From contig CM018689.1 of NCBI GenBank assembly GCA_009363875.1, positions 61,145,595 through 61,209,594 on the forward strand: a stretch of 64,000 bases of DNA, read 5' to 3'. Both the position numbers and the translations under genes were made by a program. Source of the stretch: Mikania micrantha (taxonomy: Eukaryota > Streptophyta > Magnoliopsida > Asterales > Asteraceae). The notes under the pieces were generated by a model. The model was given only the letters and a program-made list of their open reading frames with translations. It did no database searches and was not told the origin of the DNA. Each line of letters opens with the position of its first letter. Positions within the stretch are counted from its first letter, which is position 1. This document shows positions 1 through 11,830 of the stretch, piece by piece.

Positions 1-620
1 GTGAATTGGAATGGCTTTATTACATAATATATAGTTCCAGGTCATAATTAAATTTTAATTTACAAATAATAATAATTATTATAATTATATGTTTAGATTA
101 ATAATTTATTCGATTTAACATTTATTGAAAGAATAATTGGTGCCCACCCTTGTTACCAAATCGCGGCCCTCACAATCACCACCACCAGATTTTTATTTAT
201 TTAACAAATTTAGAAACCAATAAAATGTACCACAAAATAATGTTAGGTTATTTTTCCCTATTTTAGTTGCTTATAATTTTAATTATTTAACAAACAGAAT
301 TTATCATAAATCTAATTATTGTTACACATTCTAATTCTTTAAATAAATTTATAAACCAAAGGCCATTAGAATAGATGATGTTACTACAGGAATACGTTGC
401 ATTATTTATTTTGTTGTCTATTATAGAAGCAATTTTTATATACTCCAAAATAATCCAATTGACAATATTTGTTAGTTTGTTTGATAATATTAGTAAGTTA
501 AACAATTAGAGATTGATTAACGTATTGACATACGTTTCATGAGAAAACCAAGCAACCATATTAATTAGAACATGCACAAAAGTAAATTATAATCCATTTT
601 GATAACTTTAATTAATTTGT
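1..620. other. AT-rich intergenic DNA, no gene seen
   Basis: AT-rich sequence with many short stop-bounded frames and no recognisable protein, RNA or repeat structure. The 72-codon frame at 287-505 on the minus strand is compositionally ordinary and has no recognisable motif. Confidence 0.6.
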
Positions 621-630
621 TCTATATAAG

Positions 631-840
631 GAATCTTGTCTTAGTGGTAAAAGAGGACGACGAGGGTTCAAACCTCTCTTGGGGCATTTCCTTATATATC
701 TATGTAAGGGGTTGAATCTGAGCTTTAATCCCGAATTCGATCCCAATTGAAGGCGATAGTTTACCAATTCAATGGGGGTGTATGTCTTACTTATGTCCAG
801 TGGGTCCGGTTAAGACAATATACGTACCCTTTAACTTTTC
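631..840 (+). repeat. tRNA-derived SINE-like repeat
   Basis: A pol III type 2 promoter-like head is visible: an A-box-like TTAGTGGTAAAAG at 641-653 and a perfect B-box GGTTCAAACC at 665-674. The spacing is short for a tRNA but usual for degenerate SINE heads. About 160 bp of non-coding body follows. I could not find clear flanking duplications or a poly(A) tail, so the ends are approximate. A decayed tRNA gene is the alternative, but no cloverleaf could be drawn. Confidence 0.42.
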
Positions 841-849
841 ATCACTCTA

Positions 850-3800
850 ACACCCTACCCTACCCTTTCAGCTTCTAGAAAACCAAATAAGACTTATCAA
901 GCAAGCACACAATAGCCATGTATATGACGACGTTGCCAAACTTATAACACCTCTAGTCTATGCATGCATTAGATCAATATTATCTATGTTAAATGTAAGG
1001 CAACATAAAAGATTAATTGAACCATAAAAAACAATTAAACAGGATTAATTCACCTACTTATCATATCTTGTCATTTGAGGGCGTATCATACAAAGATACA
1101 ATAAAATCTTCGTGCTTAATTTGAGGGATGAATCATTATCTTTCAATTTTTGAAAAAAAAAAGAATTATAAATTGTCATCCACAAGGCTGAAATAAAAAA
1201 AATAATAATAAAAAAAAACTATGTAAACTTGAAGAATTTAAAAAGTGACATGGCATCCCATGTTGGTAAGGAAAGAAAGTGATGTTAAGGAAAACGTTTA
1301 TACAAACAACCTCATTCATGGAAGAAAGTTAGACCAAAAGAAAAGGTTTTTTAAAAAGTGATTCTTTAATTTCAACCCATCATGATTCATGAATACAACA
1401 TATATACATAAGCTTATTTTCATCATTTTTAAAGTAAAATTGCATTAATTTTAACATTATTTTACCTTTTTTTTTTGTCAAAATAGTGTTAATTAAAGCA
1501 TTGGATTTGTTGGCTAATCAAGCATCAAGAGTCGAGAATCTCATTGGAAGCAAAATCTATATTTCTACAAAGTAAAGGTAATGTTGTCTACATCTTACTC
1601 TCATTAAACTATACATTAGTTTTGCTAATTATGAAATATACTAAGTACGATAATGGTGGTGATGATTTAAGAATAAGTTTACAGAATATGCAAGTTATTA
1701 TCATAATTAAAAAGAGTGACTAACATCATAAACTAAATGAAAGATAGACTTAGTAGCATCAGGATGCATAGTAAAGGCATAATTTTCAAGCACTGGTTCA
1801 TGGTTTAAGTTTCATGATATATATATATATAGATTTTAGAATAAGTTTAAAGAATATGGAAGTTATTGTCACAAGTATTTTTTAAAGCAACTTTTCTTTT
1901 TCTAAATTAAGAGGCCATTGAAATTAAAAGGATTACAACCCTTGGGATCTTTAATAAACTAGAGGGCCACATATCCACGTAATATAAAACATACCCAATA
2001 TATTACTATTTATTAATATAAGATGATGTAATTGTTTCCAAGCTTTGAGTTGCCAACCAATACTACAACGAGCCACAATCGGTGGGAGCAAACATATTAA
2101 TAATGAGGAACACCAAAATCATATACTTTTCTGACCAAAAGTGGAAATTAAGTGACAATTTCAAGTTTTGAGTTATTTCTATTTGTTCGGAAAGATACTC
2201 CACAAGACTTGACGTAGACGGCAATACGTAATCGAGCTTAATTTTTTCCCCTCTTTATATATTATTTTAATGAACAATTACAAAGAGCTAAGCATTAAGA
2301 ATTTTAACATGTAACTAATGTTGGCTTCTTGAAGCGCATATAGGGTCAAATGCTCAAGTATCTTTTTTTTTTAATTAAAAGAATTCATATGCTTATGATT
2401 GTCGCACGCTCCACTAAAGCGGAATACATGTGAAGGTGATAGGTGGCGTCTCATAAGACATTGTTTTAAAATATATAACAAAATGTATCAATTATGAGAA
2501 ATTTTTACATCCGACAAGCACAATTTAATAAATTGTGTGCAAACATATGCCAGTTTCTTATTAGGATCACACAATAACAATCATTTAAAATAAATATCAA
2601 ACAATTAACACAAGATCTAATATGCCAAATATTTAATACAAAAACGATTTAAATATTTAAAGTGTCTATTGTCTAACAAAACAAATAATCAAATGTTCTA
2701 GGGTCTTCTAAAAGTCTTTTAACATAAATCTTGTCCATAGCCTAGTTGTTATGCGAAATGACATGCCTGAAAACATTAATAAATGTGAAAGATAATAAAT
2801 ATAACACTTAGTGACTAATTAATTCTCACCCACTTTAACACCCAATAACTAAATAAGGGTGTTAAATAAAAATAAAGAAAATGAAAAAAAAAATGAAGAA
2901 TTCGAAAAAAATGTTGCTAGTTCAATTCTCATCACTAAAGTGCAACTGGGGAAGATAAAAGAAAGAGAAAAAAAATAACAACTCGAGAATCATATTCAAC
3001 AAACTACTAATCTACTATACATAAATTTTTCTTTAAATGGGCCCAAAACTTTGGGGCTACAGACCTGCCTTATTTTGCAACAAAAATGGGCCAGCTCTCT
3101 CAAGTCTCAACTATTTATTTATGGTTAACATTAAAAAATAGTAACATAGATTAAGTAATCTAAAGTTTTTTTATAAAGTCACTCAATTTTCATTAAATGT
3201 TATAATTATATTCGACTTTTCTATAAATATTTATTTTTTCGAAATTAATAGAGGAAAACGAACGCATTTAATAATATTTATTAGTATTTAGCTATTATTT
3301 TTCTCAATTTGACTTAAATTAACAATTGTGAAGTTATGTTATTAATCCGTAAATTTGTTTTCTTTACTATTAAATCTTATTTTAAATTAACTACAATTTT
3401 TTTTACCTATTTATTAATAAAAAATATTTTTTTGTTGCTTGTCACATTTTTAAATCAATAATTCCACGTGTCATCTTTTTATAATTTCATTCAATTATCT
3501 TTCATATTAAATAATTTCATAATTATCTCTCTTATTAAATAATTATAATATTAATGATATTATTTACATTTTGTTATTAAAAAGATCCATAAGCATTTAA
3601 AATTAAAACAACTACAAACATCACGGAATCATTATCATCATCATCATCATCAATTCATCGTTTAAAAATCAAATCAATATGAAATATAAGCCTAAATAAC
3701 AATAGTCGAATGAAAACTCAAACTCTATTAAAACGAGTATAAAACTCAAAATTAATTGAATCCAAGCATTCATTTAACCTCTGCGAAACTCTCTGCGTAA

Positions 3801-4263
3801 ACCAAAGATATTCACAATATTAAACAAATCAAAAAAAAGGCCTGTAAGAGCTCAGCGGTTCGACTTCAGTTCATCAAGCAACGAACACGAATTAGTTAGC
3901 TAAGATACGTGTTTCATACACCATTACACTCGTTTTTGTTTGAGGAAGTAAAACCCTATGTTTGTAACAACGATCAGGCCTCAATTCAATCGAATTTAAA
4001 CAAAGATGAATTAGGGTTCATACGATTAAATATGATTTTTGATGAATTTATATTTTATCTTTTGTAGAGTGAGGGTATGACAAGTAAGAAGGGGATATGT
4101 TTAATAGAATTTAAGGTGGAAATAATGTTTGGTGCATTTTGGTTGTGTTGTAATGTTGAAGGCTTGATTTTGATAAATTTATATTTAATATTTGGGGGAG
4201 GGGGTATAACAAGTTAGAATGAGGGGTATATTTAGCCTGACCCTTTAAAATATTGCACCTTAC
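850..4263. other. AT-rich intergenic DNA, no gene seen
   Basis: About 3.4 kb without a convincing coding region. It holds poly(A/T) runs, a short ATC trinucleotide repeat near 3634-3652 and scattered G-box-like CACGTG near 3464. No splice-linked reading frame or known domain was found in either strand. The last part is the pre-insertion flank of the LINE described next. Confidence 0.55.
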
Positions 4264-4276
4264 CATCTTATTTTGT

Positions 4277-5103
4277 CCGATAAGTTTAGTAGGTATTATT
4301 ACAAAGGTGGTGTCTAAAATATTAGCTGAAAGGCTGAAAAATGTGCTGCCATATGCAATTTCGGTTAACCAATCAGCTTTTTTGAAAGGAAGATCTATTG
4401 TGGATGGGCCATTAATGGTAAATGAAATAGTCTCGTGGTGGAAAAAAAAAAAGAAAAAGGGCATGCTTTTTAAAATAGATTTTGAAAAGGCTTATGATCA
4501 TCTTAAATGGAATTTCCTGGAGGTTGTAATGGAACACATGGAGTTTCCTTCCAAGTGGCGGGTATGGATTAAATATCTGATATCATTGGCAAGAGCTTCT
4601 ATCTTGGTTAACGGGGCAACTACTTTTGAGTTCAAATATGGTAGAGGGATCAGACAAGGTGACCATATCTCCCCATTCTTATTCATCATTGGAATGGAAG
4701 CTTTTTCTATCATCATGGAAGGAGTATTACAGCTGGTCTCATAAATGGTTTTTTTTCTCCAAACAATGGCCCGGTTGTTACCCATTTATTATACGCGGAT
4801 GATGCGTTAATAGTAGGGGAGTGGTCTGATAGCAATATTGTAAACTTAGCAAGGATCCTTAGATGTTTCTATTTGATATCCGGTCTAAAGATAAATCTGC
4901 ATAAATCAAGTTTGGTTGGAGTTGGGGTGAATGCATTGGAGATGGAAGGAGTAGCCAGAAATATCCGCTGTAAACATGAATTATTGCCTTTCAAATATTT
5001 ACGTTTGTAGGTAGGAGCAAATATGAACATAAATAATTGACAGCCGATTTTGGACATGGTCGATAACAGGTTGGCATCATGGAAAGGTAGATCATTATCA
5101 ATG
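4277..5103 (+). pseudogene. LINE reverse transcriptase, N-terminal half
   Basis: Reads as the fingers and palm of a plant L1-type reverse transcriptase. In order: PISLVG at the truncated start, the FLKGRSIVDG block, FKIDFEKAYDHLKW (first catalytic Asp), RQGDHISPFLF, and after a stop at about 4741 the catalytic LLYADDALIV box near 4780-4810. More stops follow near 5010 and 5038. The frame runs into SWKGRSLSMG at 5103, where the LTR retrotransposon interrupts it; the next residues resume at 16511. A pure A/G run at 4441-4458 gives a lysine string that is probably slippage. Confidence 0.85.
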
Positions 5104-7861
5104 TGTCACACCCCAAATTTTCAACTAACGGAATCATACCGTTTGGGACGTGACAAACCAGGATCTCAGATCATTAGACATAACAAAGACCTCTATATGA
5201 TTTTCAAACATACTTTGGTCTAAAACTGTAAAATCAAAGTTTAATATATGCGGAAGCGTTGAAAACTAATAATAGAAAATAACTTTTGCAGAACCATAAA
5301 TACAATGTTCGATGTTTTAAATTAACAACTATAGTAAACTGTATGCATGAGACTCAACGTCCTAGTCCCTGCTTTTCCTTGCTTGTGCCTTAGTGTCCTG
5401 AGAAAACATGTAAATCAAGTCAACACAAAGGTTGGTGCATATACAGGTTTGTATGAGTAAACACAAATGTTTGAATCAATTGTTGAACAAGCTGTTTGTA
5501 AATAATGTTTGCAGATCACATAATCACACATTGCATAGTCATGATAGCTAGTCATTGTACTATTTACATAAGTGGTCGACACCGAAGCTGACGATTGCCA
5601 TGCTATAGCATGTTTTTGCCTTAACACTATTGTCTAGCACAAACAATAGTAATGTATGTTTGGTCAGTCAAACACCTGCGTAGATCCCATCTACCAAGTG
5701 AGGTTTGTCAAACCCAATAGATCTATCTTCAACTACCACGCTTTGCACTACGGCAAATTAAACGGTTCGAAATGGAAGGCTTTGTAATGCTATGTTTGCA
5801 CTTAATGTAAACAGCTAACTCATGCAAGTGATATGTATCTAAAATGTTTGTTGCACATGTTTTCTCCCCCAAAACAGTTAAAATAAGAAAAGGGGCCGTG
5901 TACGCACCTTTGATAGTAAACAGAATGATCACGTGCTTGTAAATTCGCGTAGACAACTTCCTACGAAAAATCTGTGTATTTACGATAACGTATCGTTATT
6001 TGAAATGTCACGTCATGTTTGTAATCACATACGTGTCAACACACGTATGTTAGAATGTTTGAAACGTACATACAAAAGTATGCACGAATTTTATTTAGTT
6101 TGTTTAACTCATATAAACCTATACGATTTAATTTAGATACACGTAACGTACTTGATCATTTTCTTTTGATCTAAAATATAAGTTTTATTGTTTCATTAGA
6201 TTCGGAATTCAATTCTGGTTCCAACGCAATTCGAATGGGTCGAAACGGAGTTAGAACGAGTGAGATATGATAAAAACACTAAAATAGCTTAAAACTCAAA
6301 AACAGATGGAGCCGGGTTCGAACCCGCGACCCCAACTCCAATCTCCACGAACTACCATTTCAGCCCACCAAACATTTGTTAATAAAGGGCCCAATTAATT
6401 GTTTTTAACCTTCATTGACCGGATTCCCCTATGTTATTATAACCGAAGCCAGATTGTTCCAATTGACCCCCGATTCATCAGGGTTCAATCCCCAAACCTT
6501 AGGGCTTTGGTTCAGGTAACCCAAACAAATTCAATTCTATACCCAATTTGATAATTCGACACCCCAAAGTAATGTAATTTGATTTATTCTAGTTTCGAAA
6601 ACGTGTCTCAAACCTACAATTCGATTTCATTAAATCCGTTTATGTTAATCAGAAATATCATATGGTTTTTATTAAAACTGAGATTTCGAAACTATTTGTG
6701 GTGTTTAATTTATTTAACAACCTCATTTGAGTTAAGAACCCCAAATTGTTTATGTTAAAGAACCCTAGATTTCAAAATCATTAAATTCGATATTATAACT
6801 CGAAATTGACTTAGGGCTATCCTTAATCGAAGCCTTCTGAAACTACAGGTACCATTTAATTCGTTTTTTACACTAGTTTGCATGAAAACCCCCAAAACGT
6901 TTTTCTATCAAGAACCCTAGAATTGAAATCGTTTAATTCACAATTGTTTGTTAAAACTATCATATGGGTTTCATTCCATTGATGTTTTCGAAGCTCTCTG
7001 CATCGATTAATTTGATTTTTAAACCGGTTTGCATCAAAACCCCCAATTCGTTTTTCATCAAGAACCCTAGAATTAGAGTTCATATGATTCAATGTTAAAA
7101 ACCAAAATTAACATGTGGGTTTGCTTATTCGGGATCTTCTGAAACTATCTATGTATTTTAATTTGGTTTTTAAACTTGTTTGATCAACGACCCCCAAATC
7201 GTTCATAATGATGAACCCTAGCAACCGAACTCGTACAATTCGGTATTAGAATCACGATTTATCATGGGGCTATGCTTAGTAGGATGTTTTAGGTTGTGTA
7301 GGATTAGATTGTTACCTTGTTTGATGTCAAATTGGTGTAGTTCGATTATATGGTTGTTCTTCGGCCGCCCCTCAATTGAATCCTTCATTACAAAGCTAAT
7401 GGAATCAAATTGTATGATGTAATAGCCTCTGAAAATGCCGACTAGAAATTTTGTGGTGATAAATTAGTTTATTTCATTCAACTTCTACTAGTTTTAGTGT
7501 AACCCATTTCGGTTTCGGTTTCGGTTTTAAGCAATTGATTCGTTTAATTCAGTCATTGTGAGGGTAATAATTGTTGATAACCGTTTATAATCATTAGTGT
7601 GAGCTTTATGAATGATTAATTCCATCCATTATGGTGGATTAATGCTAATTTCGATTTTTCCTTTGTTTACTACTCGAATTTTGACTTAAAAAGTCAAAAT
7701 TGATTGTTTTGTGTAATTGTATGTTTAATTCTTGTAAATATTATTATTTCTAGACCTGTTTTATTAAAGTTTAATCCTTTTTGTATGATTTTGTTTGATT
7801 ACGTATCATTTATGTTAATTTCTGATTAACGCGGTTAATCCGGAAATGCCGGATTGTCACA
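5104..7861 (-). repeat. 3' LTR of the nested Ty3/Gypsy element
   Basis: 2758 bp, starting TGTCACACCCC and ending GGATTGTCACA on the plus strand. It is almost identical to 13741-16505. Inside are a tRNA-like block with a B-box (about 6302-6370) and a degenerate tandem array of about four 110-150 bp units at 6650-7260, each carrying a variant of AAGAACCCTAGA. Small open frames shared by both LTRs (for example 5415-5627 and 5729-5956) are not genes. Confidence 0.93.
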
Positions 7862-7880
7862 TCATCCCCTTGTTGAAGGA
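7862..7880 (-). other. Polypurine tract of the nested Ty3/Gypsy element
   Basis: On the minus strand CAACAAGGGGATGA lies directly before the LTR start TGTGACA, the position of the plus-strand primer. A second, similar block (CAACAAGGAGATGA on the minus strand) lies about 580 bp inside, near 8440-8475, also beside the GGGACGAAA motif. Confidence 0.75.
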
Positions 7881-8478
7881 ATTTTCGTCCCGAAAATTTG
7901 TTAAATGTTAGAAGTAGTTAGTACACTACTTGTGAGTTCAGAGTGTGCGTGTTAGTGCGATAATTGATCATTCTGTATACTTGTGTGTACTCACACACAA
8001 AGTTCAATGTTTACAACACCACACCTAAGTGTGGTCGTTCTATGTTCAATGCTTGGCAACATCACCCCTACGTGTGATCGTTCCATGTACTGTTTGTATG
8101 CCCCCAGTTAGTGCACCTAACTGTGATTGTTCATGTTTGATCACAATGTACTATGTAACCTCGCACATAGCAAATATTTGTAATTGTTTGTGCTATGTAA
8201 CCTCGTACATAGTAAAATGTATGTAACTAATAATGTTTGTACTACAATATAATGTAACACATTAAATGTAGCACATAAAATGTACTGTAGCACCTTGATT
8301 GTAACTAATCATGCTTGTAAGTGTTTGAATCTACAATGTTTGTGTTTAGCAAATAATATTTGTGTTCAGCTCATGCAATAAATCAATTGCATAAAATGTT
8401 CTTACCGTTTGAAATCTGCAGTGTTGGAGTGTGAAGTATCACGTCATCTCCTTGTTGAAGGAAATTTCGTCCCGAAAT
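7881..8478. other. Extra non-coding stretch between pol and the purine tract
   Basis: About 600 bp of non-coding DNA lies between the end of the integrase frame and the functional-looking purine tract. It contains short imperfect repeats (such as CCTCGCACATAG and CCTCGTACATAG near 8159-8220) and ends in a duplicate of the purine tract with its neighbour motif. A local duplication or filler is likely; no gene is seen. Confidence 0.6.
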
Positions 8479-10184
8479 TTAACGTGTCTTCTCGGTGTTT
8501 GTAGTTGTTGTTTTGAACAGATGAGGATACTTCTTCATCATTTGATCTTCCCTTTCCCATGTGAATTCAGAACCACTTCTTGAATTCCACCGGACTTTGA
8601 CTATCGGAATCTTGCTTTGTTTAAGCTGTTTGACCTCTCGGTCCATGATTTCAGCTGGTTCTTTAATAAACCGTAACTGTTCGTCCACTTTTATCTCCTC
8701 AAGTGGTGCAATCAATGTCTCATCAGAAAGACATTTCTTTATGTTCGAAACGAGAAAGACATCATGAACTCCACTGAGTTCATCCGGTAATTTAAGTTGA
8801 TACACAACTGGACCAATCCTTTTCAGAATCTCAAAAGGTCCTACGTAACGTGGGCTAAGTTTCCCGCGCTTGCCGAATCGTATCACACCTTTCCAAGGTG
8901 ATACCTTTAAAAGAACTCGGTCTCCTACTTGAAATTCCAACGACTTGCGACATTTGTCAGCGTAACTCTTCTGTCGATCCCGGTCCGCTGCCATACGGTT
9001 CCGAATTTGAACTATCTTCTCTGTCGTTTCGTGCACTAGTTCAGGACCTGTAATCTGACTGTAACCAATTTCAGCCCCGCAAACTGGTGAACTACATTAC
9101 AACCATACAATGTTTCAAACGGTGCTGCTTAAAGGCTTGTATGATAACTGTTGTTATACGAGAATTCCACTAACGGTAAGTGGTTTTCCCATTTGTCACC
9201 AAAATCAATTTCACAAGCTCGTAACATGTCTTCGAGCGTCTGAATCGTGCGTTCACTCTGATCGTCGGTTTGTGGATGATATGCAGTACTCATGTCTAAA
9301 CGAGTCCCCAAGGACTTATGGAGAGATTTCCAAAAGTTTGAAGTGAATCGGGCATCCCGATCTGATATGATGGAGATTGGTACGCCATGTCACGATACCA
9401 CTTTCTTGATGTACATACGAGTCAATTTCTCCATTTTGTCGGTTTCCTTAATTTCCAAGAAATGTGCAGATTTCGTTAATCGATCGACAATTACCCATAT
9501 CGTATTACAACCACTCGGTGTACGAGGTAACTTAGTAATGAAGTCCATCGAAATCTGTTCCCATTTCCACATTGGTATCTCTGGTTGTTGCAGTAAACCA
9601 GACGGCTTCTGATATTCAACTTTGACTTTCGAACAAGTCAAACATTTGCTAACGTACTTAGCAATGTCAGCTTTCATGTGAGGCCACCAATACAGTGCCT
9701 TCAAGTCATGATACATCTTGTCTGATCCCGGATGGACTGAATACCTGGACTTGTGTGCTTCATCCATCACAAGTTCCCTTAAACCACCATGCAAAGGTAT
9801 CCACAGTCGATTAATGAAATAGCGAATTCCATCAGGTTTAACATCTAATTGTTCTTCCATCCCCCGTAAGGATTCATGTACTAAATTATCCTTTTCCAAG
9901 GCTCCCAACTGAGCACTGCGTACCTTGTTAGGTAGGTCAGTATGTATCGTCATCATAAGTGCGCGAACCCGTCTTGTTGAAGTGTCTTTTCTGCTTAAAG
10001 CATCAGCTACCACATTAGCTTTTCCCGGTTGATACTTTATCGCGCATTCGTAATCGTTCAACAACTCAACCCATCGTCGCTGTCTCATGTTAAGCTCCTT
10101 CTGATCAAAGATATGTTGCAAACTCTTATGATCAGTGTAAATGGTACATTTGGTTCCATATAAGTAATGCCTCCAAATTTTCAA
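8479..10184 (-). pseudogene. Gypsy RNase H, integrase and chromodomain-like tail
   Basis: Minus-strand order: end of RNase H (WRHYLYGTKCTIYTDHKSL, QPGKANVVADALSRK), integrase zinc region (HKSRYSVHPG, then CLTCSKVK), catalytic core (WEQISMDFITKLP with the first Asp; STAYHPQTD further on), and a C-terminal VRWNSRSGSEFTWERED segment of the chromodomain type near 8530-8590. Lesions: a TGA in place of the usual Arg just before HGVPISI (about 9387), a TAA after NNSYHTSL (about 9126), and a frameshift between 9036 and 9110. The integrase would insert the DNA copy; the tail would guide it to heterochromatin. Here it is dead. Confidence 0.88.
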
Positions 10185-11830
10185 AGCAAAAAAAAAAAAA
10201 CCACTGCTCCTAACTCCAAGTCATGAGTAGTATAATTCTTTTCGTGTGGTCGTAGTTGTCTTGAAGCATAAGAAATCACTTTATCACGTTGCATCAATAC
10301 ACATCCCAAACTCTGTGCAGATGCATCACAATACACCACAAAGTCTTCCGTCCCTTCTGGTAAGGACAGAATCGGTGCACTGCAGAGTTTCTGTTTCAAT
10401 AACTGGAATGCAGCTTCCTGTTTATCCGTCCAGTTATACTTCGTTCCCTTGTGCGTAAGAGCTGTAAGCGGTTGAGCGATCTTTGAGAATCCCTCAATGA
10501 ATCGTCGGTAGTAACCCGCCAAACCAAGGAATTGTCGTACCTCGGTAGGGGTCTTTGGTGCTTCCCAATTCTTAATCGCCTCAATCTTTGTTGGATCAAC
10601 ATGTATACCCTTTTCATTGCCTATATGACCTAAAAATTGTACTTCTTGCATCCAGAAATCACATTTCGAGAACTTAACGTACAATTGTTCTTGCTTCAGT
10701 AATTCCTACAACAATCGAAGATGTTCAGCGTGTTCCTCCTCAGTTTGAGAATAGAGGAGAATGTCATCAATGAAAACAATGACAAACTTATCAAGGTAAG
10801 GTTTACAAACACGATTCATGAGATCCATGAATACAGCTGGAGCATTTGTCAACCCAAATGGCATTACCAAAAACTCATAATGGCCATAGTGTGTTCTGAA
10901 TGCTGTCTTTGGAATATCTTCTTCTTGAACTCTGAGTTGATGATAACCCAATCTGAGATCAATCTTCGAGTAGTAACTCGAACCTTGCAACTGATCGAAC
11001 AGATCATCAATTCTAGGTAACGGATACCGGTTTTTGATAGTAACCTTGTTCAGTTCCCGGTAATCAATACACATACGGAAAGTCCCGTCCTTTTTCTTAA
11101 CAAATAAGACTGGAGCTCCCCACGGTGAAAAACTAGGTCGTATAAAGCCCTTATCCAACAACTCTTGCAGTTGTGTAGATAACTCTTGCATCTCAGATGG
11201 TGCAAGTCGATAAGGCGCCCTAGCTATCGGTGCTGCGTCTGGTGTAAGGTCGATTTGAAATTCCACCTGTCTGATAGGCGGTAATCCTGATAGATCTTCT
11301 GGAAATACTTCTGGAAATTCCCAAACTATTGGAATGTCTTCTATCTTCTTCTCAACAACCGGCTTCTCAGTTATAAGTGTTATAACTACCGTATGACCTT
11401 TACGCAGACAATTGTGTGCTTTCACACAAGATATGAGTCGCAGTGGCGTACTGCTCTTCTCACCTTGTACATACAGTGTCTCTCCATATGAAAGCGGTAT
11501 ACGAACGATCTTTTGATAGCCTACTGTTTCAACCTGGTGTTTGAACAACCAGTCCATGCCTATGACTACATCAAAACTGCCTAATGCGATAGGCATAAGG
11601 TCAATGTCCAGTGTTTGACCCATCAAGTCTAGAACACAACCTTTGAGAATATGTTCTACTGTGATTAACTTGCCATCAGCTAGTTCTACATTGTATTCAA
11701 CCCCTAATGGTGTTAAGGTTATGGCAAATATTCCACTAATTTCATTAGATCTAAAGCTCATTTATGTTCCAGTATCCAACAACACAGATCATAACATTTG
11801 TTTATCACATATGTACTTGCAGTGAGGCCG
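10181..11830 (-). pseudogene. Gypsy aspartic protease and reverse transcriptase
   Basis: The minus strand shows the protease active-site LLDTG at about 11766-11780, followed at once by a TAA, then the rest of the protease (VIGMDWLFKHQ) and the reverse transcriptase: FRMCIDYRELNKVTIKN, SKIDLRLGYHQLRV, and the catalytic FIDDILLYS near 10730-10760. A TAG interrupts the frame at about 10705. The frame resumes with FLGHIGNEKGIHVDP and GLAGYYRRFIEGFS and enters RNase H (YCDASAQSLGCVL). A run of A at about 10187-10200 shifts the frame into the RNase H/integrase part. With the stop right after the catalytic DTG, no active protease could be made. Confidence 0.9.

Noticed and set aside
4111..4464. 117-codon minus-strand frame
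   Set aside because: Antisense of the LINE reverse transcriptase and its flank; poly-Phe comes from the A run.
5415..6136. Identical small frames at 5415-6136 and 14052-14773, looking like a duplicated gene pair
   Set aside because: They lie inside the two LTRs of one element and are copied with them; the frames have no domain or start context.
6302..6370. Possible functional tRNA gene
   Set aside because: Only B-box and weak A-box match; no acceptor stem or anticodon arm could be folded.
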